This document shows, in pieces, positions 32,256 through 40,644 of a stretch of DNA of 54,628 bases. The position numbers were made by a program, and so were the translations under genes. Origin of the DNA: Microcaldota archaeon (GTDB taxonomy: Archaea; Micrarchaeota; Micrarchaeia; Anstonellales; Anstonellaceae); assembly GCA_026414185.1 (NCBI GenBank), contig JAOAJL010000007.1, positions 1 through 54,628 on the forward strand. The letters run 5' to 3'. Each line of letters opens with the position of its first letter. Position 1 is the first letter of the stretch. A model generated the notes under the pieces. That model searched no databases and was not told where the DNA came from. It saw only the letters and a list, made by a program, of their open reading frames with translations.

Positions 32256-33422
32256 CTACCCCGAAAATATAGAGGACAGAAACGGCTTTTGCTCCTCCCC
32301 CGCCTTCCCGCCCTTTTCAAGATACCAAAGGACAATCACCGCATTCAGCATCCAGGTTGCAATAAGGTCCCCCACCAGCCCAGCCAGCGCTACAGCAGAA
32401 ATCTCATAATAGGTGTTGATGTGGGTGAGCGAAGCAAGTATGAAGAGGCAGACGAAAGAGAGCATGAGCGCAACGCTCATCGTCATCCCGGTTTTCATCG
32501 CCTCATAAGCCCTCTGCCTCGGTTCGCCTTCTCTCCTTTTTATTACGCGCATGGTCAGCAGAACGTCCGTGTCAAGGGAAAAGCCGATCAGCATCAGCAG
32601 TGCGGCAAAGGAGGCAAGGGTAAGGGGTATTCCAAACAGCCCCATCGCGCCAAGCCCCATGATGACATCGCAAGCAGCGCCAATCAGGACCGCCAAGCTT
32701 GGCACCACGCTTCTGAAAATCAGAAAAACCACTATGGAAACCAAAACAGTGGAGATTATTATGACATTCACTGCTTTTTCTATGAACTTTGCCGAGAGGG
32801 AAGCCGAAACCTCGTTGAATTGGGCGCTTTCATACCCGACTTCTGAGGAAAGGAGGGCAGTCAGCTTTTCAGAGTATTCATCAAGTATTGCCCTATAGGA
32901 ATTGCCGACCGCCTCCTTCAAAGCGTTTGTCTCAGAGTATTCAGTCGCATTTTGCGCCCTGCCCGCAATTCCAAAAAGTCCGTTGGCATAAGCGTCAGTG
33001 CTTTTCCTTGCTTCAAGATAGGCTGAAACCGCTTCGGCGCTTCCATTGCTTGCCGCAACTTCCGCCTCAAGCCGAGAAACATGCTCTATCTCCGAGAAAA
33101 AGGAGCTTTTGAGCTCCTCTGCCAAAGTGAGCTTCTCATCCCGCTCTATCTCAACCTCCACTTCGTATCCGCTTGGGTTTTGAAGCGACTTGACCGATGA
33201 AACTGCGAAGCCCGCATCTTCAAGTGCGGCTTTGAGCTTCTGCTCATCCACTCCTGCCGCAGTCTGCATAGTGACGAGGGTGCCTCCTTTGAAATCAACC
33301 CCCCTTTTTATGGCATAAGGCGAGCCGGGCAAGCCTATGAGAAGAAGCGAAGCTACCACAAGAACTAAGGGCACAACTATCAAAACCTTGTAATTTCCCG
33401 TGTAAGGGTTTGGCATTTCCAT
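32256..33422 (-). CDS. secF: Protein-export membrane protein SecF
   Basis: 388 residues. A first transmembrane helix (VLIVVPLVLVVASLLLIGLP) is followed by KRGVDFKGGTLVTMQ, the SecF signature, an extracytoplasmic domain enlarged by a helical stretch (residues 100-200), then five helices with LIGFSLDTDVLLTMRVIKR. It is the partner of SecD. ATG 33416 is an alternative start two codons in. A TATA-like atttaaataat at about 33470-33480 suggests its own promoter, although it lies just downstream of the six-gene membrane cluster on the same strand. Confidence 0.92.
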   Translation of the reverse strand: MEMPNPYTGNYKVLIVVPLVLVVASLLLIGLPGSPYAIKRGVDFKGGTLVTMQTAAGVDEQKLKAALEDAGFAVSSVKSLQNPSGYEVEVEIERDEKLTLAEELKSSFFSEIEHVSRLEAEVAASNGSAEAVSAYLEARKSTDAYANGLFGIAGRAQNATEYSETNALKEAVGNSYRAILDEYSEKLTALLSSEVGYESAQFNEVSASLSAKFIEKAVNVIIISTVLVSIVVFLIFRSVVPSLAVLIGAACDVIMGLGAMGLFGIPLTLASFAALLMLIGFSLDTDVLLTMRVIKRREGEPRQRAYEAMKTGMTMSVALMLSFVCLFILASLTHINTYYEISAVALAGLVGDLIATWMLNAVIVLWYLEKGGKAGEEQKPFLSSIFSG

Positions 33423-33510
33423 AAGAACGCATCCGCTCCCGCAAGCCAGCCCTACTCTATTGGGGAATATTATTTAAATGGCACTGCAAAGCCATCTTCC
33501 TTTTGCCTTT

Positions 33511-34497
33511 TCATATTATCTTCAGCAAGCCCCTCCCCACTTCCGCAAGGTCCGCCCCGAGAAGCGAGCTTCCCTGACGCATTGCGGTGAAGGTTATTAT
33601 GAGGGCAAAAAGCGGGTACAAAAGCGCCTGCATGTAAAGGACCGTTATGGTGTTCTTTATCTGCTCAAGTATGCCCGCATGCTTCTCCTCGTTCATCTTC
33701 ACCTCATAATATACCCGCATCGCAGAGCCGTAACTTGTCGCACATGGGGACTTTTCGCCTTCCTCATATGCGCTTATGCTTGTGCAGGCATGCGACGAAT
33801 TTGGCATCATTGCGACTATCAGCACGTATGTTATTGGAAAGACAAAGCCAAATGCAAGGGCAAATGCACATACAAAGCCGCCAGCCCCCCTTGTGGGCGC
33901 AAAAGAGCGGAGGATAAGTCCAATCGGCAGGAATATCTGCACCATCGTGTATTGGGAGAAGTGAAGAAGATAATACTGGACGTAGTGGAATATACCAAGA
34001 TAAACGATGGCTTTGTTTATGTAATGCGCAAGCGAAACTGGTCCAGCGAGGGCGAACGAGCCGCCCGTCCCCTCCACCCCAAAAGCATCAAAAGAAATAG
34101 AACTTGCAAGCTCAACGAAAAAATTGATTCTGAAAACAATATTGTAGATGCGATCCTCGCAGCGAATGGGACCGTTGACAATGTAGGCTTTTGCTATCTT
34201 GAATGGATCGCGCAGATGCCCTTCTGCGGCTTTTTTCAGCTCCACATTGCCGCTTGCAAGCGCCAGCTTTCCAGTAACTTCGCCCATAACCCAGTTGCCG
34301 GCAGAAACCATGCCAACCGCAAAGGCAATTATCAGGAAAGTGACGGCAACCTGCGCATACTCCGCCTTCGCCCAAAGCTCAAGCTGCTGGAGGGAAAATG
34401 CCTTTGCCGCCATCTGAACAAGAACGGTGATGAAAAGCGAAATGAGCCCGATCGTGGCGCATATCGCTTCCCACCCAAGCGGCAGATTCGCAGCCAT
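33511..34497 (-). CDS. Polytopic membrane protein, paralogue 6 of a tandem VirB6/TrbL-like cluster
   Basis: 328 residues with six or seven predicted membrane helices. It shares the cluster's core motif (QIFLPIGLILRSFAPTRGAG, about residues 187-206) followed by a hydrophobic stretch ending in FP, and its C terminus GADLAEVGRGLLKII is a relaxed form of the common tail. A Cys-containing loop (SSHACTSISAYEEGEKSPC) probably faces outward. Its ATG directly follows the TAG of the upstream gene. It resembles VirB6/TrbL channel proteins in size and character, but I see no decisive signature of that family. Confidence 0.7.
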   Translation of the reverse strand: MAANLPLGWEAICATIGLISLFITVLVQMAAKAFSLQQLELWAKAEYAQVAVTFLIIAFAVGMVSAGNWVMGEVTGKLALASGNVELKKAAEGHLRDPFKIAKAYIVNGPIRCEDRIYNIVFRINFFVELASSISFDAFGVEGTGGSFALAGPVSLAHYINKAIVYLGIFHYVQYYLLHFSQYTMVQIFLPIGLILRSFAPTRGAGGFVCAFALAFGFVFPITYVLIVAMMPNSSHACTSISAYEEGEKSPCATSYGSAMRVYYEVKMNEEKHAGILEQIKNTITVLYMQALLYPLFALIITFTAMRQGSSLLGADLAEVGRGLLKII

Positions 34498-35565
34498 CTA
34501 TATCAGCCTCGTCAGGTTGCTCACGTCTATCTCCTCTCCCAGTATGTGGGTGAGGGAGCGGGCAATCTCTACAAGCACTATGAATGCAAGCACAGGGAGA
34601 ACCACTGCTGCGATAAAATAAAGGACAATCGGTTTTACGATGAATATGGCTGCGTTTGAAAGCCCATTGACCATCTGTTTGACGTTGCCAGTGTCTGCAA
34701 GTTGCCCTATGTTGTTTTTCAGGTCCTCCGCATTTGGCATTTTTCCGCTTTCCACCTGGCTATTGATGTCCTCTGTTTTCTGCTCAAGCTCGCCCTTTAC
34801 GTCCGTCAACTGCCCGCTTATTATGTAGTCCTGAAGCACTATGGATAAAGGGTAGAAAAACAGGAAAGTTATGGAAATGCCAATCAGCGTCCCCCCAAAT
34901 CCCCTTGACGGCTCAAACGCCCTGAAAAACAGCCCAAAAGGAAGTATGTAAGTCAAGGTCGCATACCCCATGTACTCAACCATCTTCATCTGAAGCCCAA
35001 TTAGCAGGTATGATGTTATGAAGCCGGAAACCATGTAAAACACAATCGTGTTAAGCTGACCAACAGACTCCAGGGGGTTGTCTTCCATTCCCAGTCCGAT
35101 GGGGTTGGAGATATAAGTGGTCCTCTGAAGAAGCCCGACAATTTTCGCAAAATGCATCAGGTAGCCAAACAATATCGCTCCCGTCGCCTGAAGCCCTCCA
35201 AAATAATCCTCAACAATTTCAAACATATTCTTGTCTGCGTACTTCGGCGGTTGGGAGGGCAAGTCAAGAAAACCAAGCTTGAATGCGCATGCGCCAAAAA
35301 TAAAGAAGGCAATAACCGCAAACAAGCCTGCTGTTGCAAATATCTGGAAAAGCTCAAACTTGCACCATGTAAGGAATGCTTGGTTGCGTAGGAAATTGGC
35401 AAACATGAAAAGCAGGACAAGCGAAATCAGAGAAACAAGGAGGGCAAGAAGGCAAAGCTCAAACCACCCGCTGCCAAGCACTCCAAACGAATATGGAAAT
35501 ACGTGCGGGTCGTGCGCAACTATCTTTTCGCATATTTTTTGGGCAAGCAACATAACATTCCTCAT
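34498..35565 (-). CDS. Polytopic membrane protein, paralogue 5 of the cluster
   Basis: 355 residues with six or seven helices. Core motif: TYILPFGLFFRAFEPSRGFG, about residues 210-229, then FFYP. The C-terminal tail is GEEIDVSNLTRLI. A long polar loop (KGELEQKTEDINSQVESGKM, about residues 260-300) lies between the core and the last helices. The start overlaps the stop of paralogue 4 by four bases, so translation is probably coupled. Confidence 0.7.
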   Translation of the reverse strand: MRNVMLLAQKICEKIVAHDPHVFPYSFGVLGSGWFELCLLALLVSLISLVLLFMFANFLRNQAFLTWCKFELFQIFATAGLFAVIAFFIFGACAFKLGFLDLPSQPPKYADKNMFEIVEDYFGGLQATGAILFGYLMHFAKIVGLLQRTTYISNPIGLGMEDNPLESVGQLNTIVFYMVSGFITSYLLIGLQMKMVEYMGYATLTYILPFGLFFRAFEPSRGFGGTLIGISITFLFFYPLSIVLQDYIISGQLTDVKGELEQKTEDINSQVESGKMPNAEDLKNNIGQLADTGNVKQMVNGLSNAAIFIVKPIVLYFIAAVVLPVLAFIVLVEIARSLTHILGEEIDVSNLTRLI

Positions 35566-36932
35566 ATTATCTTTTCAAGCGCGGATAGGTCAATCTCAGT
35601 GCCAAGCGCCTTGGCAACTTCCTTCGCCAAGGTTATTGTTATGAATATTATGAAAATAGGTATGACCAGGCTGACTATGAAAAGAAAGAAAATCACCTCG
35701 TATATTCCATACAGTAAAAGCGTCAATATTGGGGGCAGAAGAAAAGCAGCAAGCCAGCTTATATTGAATTTTTGAAGTATCTTATTCAATGCCACTGTGC
35801 CTATCGCCACACCTGCAACACCACCAAACGCACCCATGCCGCTGAGTTTTTCAAACACTCCGCCGACCGCCTTTGAGAGCACAGTATTATATATGCAAAA
35901 AACTCCGCTTCCAACAACGGGTAGTTGGCCATCAATAGAAATCACAATGTCGCCTTGTAGAACCTTCTCCTGCGAAAGGCGGTAGGGCTTGCTTGCAGGC
36001 CACGGGTCATAGCCTCTCTTGCCATTAGCGATGAAAGGCTCGTTTTCGTCCTCTGGCTGGGGGTTAATTCCAACACAGCACATCGGCTTGTCCCCAACGC
36101 AAGTCGCCCAGATATGAGGCGGATTTGCAATCGCAAGTTCGTTTTCAAAATAGTTAGTTATCATCTCGCCAAACTGGACCATCATGAACGGATAGACAAA
36201 ATAAAGCGATATGGCAAGACCGATTAGGGCGTTTGCGCCTGCCTTTGCCTGAGGTCCAAAAGCCCGAAGGAATATGCCAAGAGGCAAAAACAGCGGAAGC
36301 ATGGTGTTTTTGATAAAGCAGAGCAAAAATTCGTGTGCAAACCACTCGGCAACAGCCGCGGCTATAAGTTGCATTATCGCCCCAAGCCCGTCAAATATAG
36401 GTCTGAACATAGGGGCAATTTGAAAACTCGTAGCAAAAGCCTTAAAGCCAGCTAGCTTTATATTAGGTTTTTGGTGCGCCACAAACGAAATAATCATGTT
36501 TGAGAAAACCATAAGGGCAAAATCAAAAACAACAGTGTTTCTTATTAGAGTTGAATAAGCGCGGGCGGTGTCTATGTTTTTTACGCCAAAGTCCTCAAGC
36601 CCAGCAAACGACAAAGTCAGCACAGAGAGTATCGCTGCCGTTTCAGCCACGCCCCACAGTGTTCCGCGTAGCCACTCATTCAGCTTTGCGCTTCCGAACA
36701 AACCGCTTACTATGTAGCCTACTGATACTATCAATATGCTTAGAATCAGCGCAATCCAAGCAAGCGGCATCCAGCTATTCGGCGTGCCGCCGACGCACTC
36801 CACGGGCGCTGAAGAGCCAAACATGGTTCCGATGTCGGCAAAGTCAAACGAATTGAGCATGCCGGCAATCATTATGAGGAATATCAAAAATGCGGCAACA
36901 TATGGCATTCTTGAACGGCGTTTTTCCATCAT
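35562..36932 (-). CDS. Polytopic membrane protein, paralogue 4 of the cluster
   Basis: 456 residues with about eight helices. The N-terminal helix (YVAAFLIFLIMIAGML) may be a signal anchor. Core motif: LFLPLGIFLRAFGPQAKAG, with Gln-Ala in place of the usual Thr-Arg, then YFVYP. A loop of about 100 residues holding CVGDKPMCCVGINPQP is probably extracytoplasmic. The tail is GTEIDLSALEKII. It overlaps paralogue 3 by four bases. Confidence 0.7.
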   Translation of the reverse strand: MMEKRRSRMPYVAAFLIFLIMIAGMLNSFDFADIGTMFGSSAPVECVGGTPNSWMPLAWIALILSILIVSVGYIVSGLFGSAKLNEWLRGTLWGVAETAAILSVLTLSFAGLEDFGVKNIDTARAYSTLIRNTVVFDFALMVFSNMIISFVAHQKPNIKLAGFKAFATSFQIAPMFRPIFDGLGAIMQLIAAAVAEWFAHEFLLCFIKNTMLPLFLPLGIFLRAFGPQAKAGANALIGLAISLYFVYPFMMVQFGEMITNYFENELAIANPPHIWATCVGDKPMCCVGINPQPEDENEPFIANGKRGYDPWPASKPYRLSQEKVLQGDIVISIDGQLPVVGSGVFCIYNTVLSKAVGGVFEKLSGMGAFGGVAGVAIGTVALNKILQKFNISWLAAFLLPPILTLLLYGIYEVIFFLFIVSLVIPIFIIFITITLAKEVAKALGTEIDLSALEKII

Positions 36933-38191
36933 ATCAGCCTTGAAAGTATGGATATTTCAACGTCTCCGCCTATTAGCGGCGAGAGATACTTAAAAGCGGC
37001 GAGCATCGCCATCAAGCCAAGAAAAGGGATAACTATAGAGAAGACCATCAATGCCCCAAGCGAACCGAGAGTTCCATCTGGGGAAAATTTAGGAAGGATA
37101 TTTCCCTTGAGCCAATTGGTTTTTATCATCTGCAGAAGTTGGCTTTCAAGTTTGTTCATAGTTCTCTTTTGGGCTTCAATGTTTTCCTGGCTTGCCGAGC
37201 CGCAAATATCCATTATGCTTACTTTTGTTTTGCTCATCTCATTCTGGCTCATCGTATTTGGATTGAGGTCGCCCGCAATTCCAGGAATAAATGAGTTTTC
37301 CATATCAACATCCGTTCCAAATTTTGGAGAAGAATTCTGGTCGCTTCCCCTTACAAATCCAAATAAGATGGCGTTTCCAAGGGCATAAAACATAGGCAAG
37401 ACGATATAGGCGCACAGCCCGAGAGCTATAAGAAGCCCGCCAAGCTTTCTTGTGAAGTAAAAAATGCGCAGGACAAGCCCCATGGAAAGCATAAGAGGCA
37501 AAAAGGCAACATGCAGATATTCAAGCATAAGCTGCTGTATTCTGGCAAACATCATCATTTTCACTGTAAGGTCAAAAATCACGTTGTAATACTCGCTGAT
37601 AATAGACAAGCCTGCAAGTGGGCGTATGGAGATGCCGGCAAGCTCAACTATCGCTTTAGCTGATAAGCCGATGGATATATTGTCTGCTAATGCATAAAGA
37701 GAATTAAAGGTGAGAGCGGTTATCGCATTTGTTCTTCCACTCTCATAAAGCATCTGCAAATAGTCCATAGCAAGAGCGATGTGACAGGGCTTTCCGGCTT
37801 GAATGGCGGTCCTGGGCAAGCAAGTGGAAACTGCTGGGTCGCAGCAGATGATACTGTTAACGTAGCTTCGCCAAGCAGGAGAGCCTGCGGTTGCCAACAC
37901 TCTCAGCCAGCCATCCATACTTGCCATTAGCACAAGCACAACCAGCATTATCAGAGCCGAATAGAAAAGCTGACCAACCTCCTTTTTCACCCACGCTTTC
38001 ATGCTCTCGTCGCCAAGGAAACTGAAAGCCATCCACCCCAATGCAAGAAGAAGTGAAACTATTGCCATTGCAAGAAGCGGCATGCCAAGCCATCCCATAA
38101 CAGGTTTTATCTCCTTTCCAGTAGACGATGTGCAGCCTGCCAAAAGAAGCAGGCATATGAAAAGCAACCCAACCGCCATTCCTCTGCGCAT
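36929..38191 (-). CDS. Polytopic membrane lipoprotein, paralogue 3 of the cluster
   Basis: 420 residues. The N terminus LLFICLLLLAGCTSSTG is a lipoprotein signal with a lipobox Cys, unusual for a polytopic protein. About seven helices follow, with a Cys-rich outer loop (SIICCDPAVSTCLPRTA). Core motif: FLPLMLSMGLVLRIFYFTRKLG, where one or two extra residues lie between LP and G. A polar loop of about 90 residues precedes the last helices; the tail is GGDVEISILSRLI. The stop is at 36929 and the start at 38191, three bases after paralogue 2. Confidence 0.7.
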   Translation of the reverse strand: MRRGMAVGLLFICLLLLAGCTSSTGKEIKPVMGWLGMPLLAMAIVSLLLALGWMAFSFLGDESMKAWVKKEVGQLFYSALIMLVVLVLMASMDGWLRVLATAGSPAWRSYVNSIICCDPAVSTCLPRTAIQAGKPCHIALAMDYLQMLYESGRTNAITALTFNSLYALADNISIGLSAKAIVELAGISIRPLAGLSIISEYYNVIFDLTVKMMMFARIQQLMLEYLHVAFLPLMLSMGLVLRIFYFTRKLGGLLIALGLCAYIVLPMFYALGNAILFGFVRGSDQNSSPKFGTDVDMENSFIPGIAGDLNPNTMSQNEMSKTKVSIMDICGSASQENIEAQKRTMNKLESQLLQMIKTNWLKGNILPKFSPDGTLGSLGALMVFSIVIPFLGLMAMLAAFKYLSPLIGGDVEISILSRLI

Positions 38192-38194
38192 ATT

Positions 38195-39100
38195 TTAACC
38201 CATCTTCTGGCTGATAAATTTCACAGTGCCCTTGATAAATGCAATCGTAAGCGTTATGGATAAGGCAGGCAAGAAAAGTGCCTGCAAAAGAATATACGGC
38301 ATAACTTCAAGAGGGCGGAAAAGCAAACCGTCAATGTCAAACATGCCACCCTGGCTTACCGCCCACTGCGAAAAAGCCGCATATCTGTTTTGATCCAGTG
38401 TTCCAAGCGGGCTTTTGAAATCAGCCTTTTTCAGCATCATCCCAACAATTTCAGAGTGCATAACGTAGGTATAAGGATAAACAAGCTGAAAGCCGAGGGC
38501 AGAGGCGATAAGAAAAGTGCCCGCATCCCTCGTTGGCGGGAAAATCCTCAATATTGCCCCTGCGGGAAGCACAAAAGGCAATGCAATGGCTTTTATTACC
38601 TCAATTATCACCTGCTGAACCATAAGGCTGGCGGTAAAAGGAGTCATAAGCGCAAGAAGGAAATCCGCCACCCGCTCAATAACTACAAAAGAAGGGAAGG
38701 CAGGCACCAACACTCCCCACACTGATAGCCCCCATCTCATGCTTATAGAGCCCATATACTGAGAATATATTTTCAGAACCTCCATTGACATTATCGCCAC
38801 AAGAGCAAGGTTGTTTGAAATATAGCTTAGATAGCTCCTCGCAATTGCAAACGGATCTGAGCCTGCCAACACTTCAGTTACCTGAGCCGCAAAGCAGGAA
38901 AAACCGAATATGCTAACCATAAGAAAAGCCGAAACTCCAAGCTGGTAAAGCTCAATTGAAACAAACGACTCATATTCCGGCTTTCTGAAAAAAGCTGCCG
39001 CCATGTAAGCTAAACCAAGCAGAGTGGCAAGCAGGGCAATAGAGACTGCTGCAATTGACAATGCAGTCATTGCTATGAAATCCGGAGTGCAAAGAGGCAT
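38195..39100 (-). CDS. Polytopic membrane protein, paralogue 2 of the cluster
   Basis: 301 residues with six or seven helices; the shortest member. Core motif: FVLPAGAILRIFPPTRDAG (about residues 175-193), then LVYPYTYVM. It lacks the common tail and ends in VKFISQKMG. ggtgg lies seven bases before its ATG as ribosome-binding site. It is separated by 21 bases from paralogue 1. Confidence 0.7.
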   Translation of the reverse strand: MPLCTPDFIAMTALSIAAVSIALLATLLGLAYMAAAFFRKPEYESFVSIELYQLGVSAFLMVSIFGFSCFAAQVTEVLAGSDPFAIARSYLSYISNNLALVAIMSMEVLKIYSQYMGSISMRWGLSVWGVLVPAFPSFVVIERVADFLLALMTPFTASLMVQQVIIEVIKAIALPFVLPAGAILRIFPPTRDAGTFLIASALGFQLVYPYTYVMHSEIVGMMLKKADFKSPLGTLDQNRYAAFSQWAVSQGGMFDIDGLLFRPLEVMPYILLQALFLPALSITLTIAFIKGTVKFISQKMG

Positions 39101-39121
39101 CTTTCAACCACCTATCTTCTT

Positions 39122-40579
39122 TCATACTAATTTTGTAATTCCCAGCAGTCTTGGCTCCCCCCCTATCAGAATTGAAAAGTCTTTCAGCAGCGTCAAAGTT
39201 ACAACTATGCTGTTTATTATGAACAGAAACATCAAGGCAAGAAGCTTGCCAGTTTCTGCAGTCGCATGTTCAAACTGTCTAAACGCAAACCGCGGTCCAG
39301 CGCTTACAATGGCACCTGTCGCATCCTTCATTCGCTGTATGAAGACGTTCTGCGTGCCCCTATCATACTGCTCCTCGTTCAATTTTCCAATCCTGTCTTT
39401 TTCTTCCATATCCCGCTTCAGCCTAACCTGCGTTTTTGTGGAAGGGTCATTTTGTGCCAGCTTCTCATTTTTCAATTTGGAGATATACTCCTCCTCTTTC
39501 TTCCCCTCTTCCGACAGGATAGTTTCAAGCCTACTTGAAAGCGCAGGATTGTCAATCGCTTCCTCGCAGAGCAAGAAAGACGAGGTCGCGTCAAGGAAAT
39601 CAGATACTGCTGGCTGGCATTTGTCTTCGTAGCAGGAATTCGTGCAACACTCCTGGTCGGTCTGGCAGCTTTCCCCCACTTTTTTATAGGCAGGGTCGCT
39701 GCACAAGGGGGGAGAATCCACCATATTCCACATATGCCAATTAAGCAGAATGGTAAGTGGAAATATGAAATAGGCTGCGAAAGCAACTGCCACGATTGTC
39801 GAGCCGGTCTTTCTTGTGAATGGAAAAACGCGCATCAATATCCCAAGTGGAAGAAAGTAGTTCAAGGCAGTCAGATCAATAAAGTTCAAAAGTATCTTCT
39901 GTGCGGCAGCCCCGCCTATTAGCGTTCCAAGCAAATCCACAATTACAGTGTTTGCCTCATTGATAAACGAAAAAAAGATCGGAAGAATAATGTTGTGTAT
40001 CTCAAATTCAACTTGGGGAACACCCCATATCATCACATTTATCTCAATGCTGAGTGTTCCTAAAAATCCACTCAGTATTTCAAATATCATCAAGCGCAGA
40101 TACCTTCCTACAAGCGCCGGCAGCAATACACCGTTGTTATCGCTTAGGGCATATGGAACGCCTACCGCTATGATATCCCAGAAACTCCATCTACATCCAA
40201 TAAAATAATCCGCCTGCCCTATCGCGAAGTTTCCTTTCTCATAGTAATAGCCGTTAATAGGGTCACCCCTCAATTCTCCGTGAAATTTAGTCCACTCCGG
40301 ACAGCTTTTTGGCATCCCGGCTGTTTTGGGGACAAGCCCATGCCCCACTTTATCAAATATGCCATTTGGTATTGTAAGAAGGATGCAGATAATCACTATA
40401 ATCGCACTTACCGCCAACTCACGCAACTCAAGCTTTGAAAATGCCTTAAGGGATGGCATAGAGAAAATTTCACTCATCATATAAGAAAGAGCGGTTATGA
40501 AAGCAGCTATCCCAAATGCCGCGATTATGGCTGGATTTTGGAAGAAGTTCTGCGCTCCATAAAGGATGAAATCCATCAT
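39122..40579 (-). CDS. Polytopic membrane protein, paralogue 1 of the cluster, with a cystine-knot insert
   Basis: About 485 residues with six or more helices. Core motif: NYFLPLGILMRVFPFTRKTG, then FIFPLTILL. After it comes a loop with GESCQTDQECCTNSCYEDKC, the same C-x5-CC-x3-C-x4-C module found in the pilin at 7940, then a charged helical stretch of about 110 residues, a last helix and the tail GGEPRLLGITKLV. I chose ATG 40579 because ggtgg sits seven bases upstream and a TATA palindrome lies about 48 bases upstream; ATG 40576 and 40609 are also in frame. It is the first gene of the six-gene operon. Confidence 0.7.
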   Translation of the reverse strand: MMDFILYGAQNFFQNPAIIAAFGIAAFITALSYMMSEIFSMPSLKAFSKLELRELAVSAIIVIICILLTIPNGIFDKVGHGLVPKTAGMPKSCPEWTKFHGELRGDPINGYYYEKGNFAIGQADYFIGCRWSFWDIIAVGVPYALSDNNGVLLPALVGRYLRLMIFEILSGFLGTLSIEINVMIWGVPQVEFEIHNIILPIFFSFINEANTVIVDLLGTLIGGAAAQKILLNFIDLTALNYFLPLGILMRVFPFTRKTGSTIVAVAFAAYFIFPLTILLNWHMWNMVDSPPLCSDPAYKKVGESCQTDQECCTNSCYEDKCQPAVSDFLDATSSFLLCEEAIDNPALSSRLETILSEEGKKEEEYISKLKNEKLAQNDPSTKTQVRLKRDMEEKDRIGKLNEEQYDRGTQNVFIQRMKDATGAIVSAGPRFAFRQFEHATAETGKLLALMFLFIINSIVVTLTLLKDFSILIGGEPRLLGITKLV

Positions 40580-40622
40580 TGCCAAGCCACCATCAGTTTC
40601 CTGCTTCATTACACAGCATAAA

Positions 40623-40630
40623 CTTATAAG
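40623..40630. promoter_or_regulatory. Palindromic TATA element between the two halves of the membrane-system locus
   Basis: cttataag is a perfect 8-base palindrome midway between the six-gene operon (minus) and the giant-protein gene (plus). Being symmetrical, it could seat the transcription machinery in either direction and co-regulate both operons. Confidence 0.5.
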
Positions 40631-40644
40631 TCTGTCAAGCAAAA

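Noticed and set aside
33478-34659. Plus-strand 393-codon frame opposite the membrane paralogues
   Set aside because: It is a mirror of two genes with clear membrane helices and shared motifs; its own product is Cys/His/Arg-rich noise without any domain.
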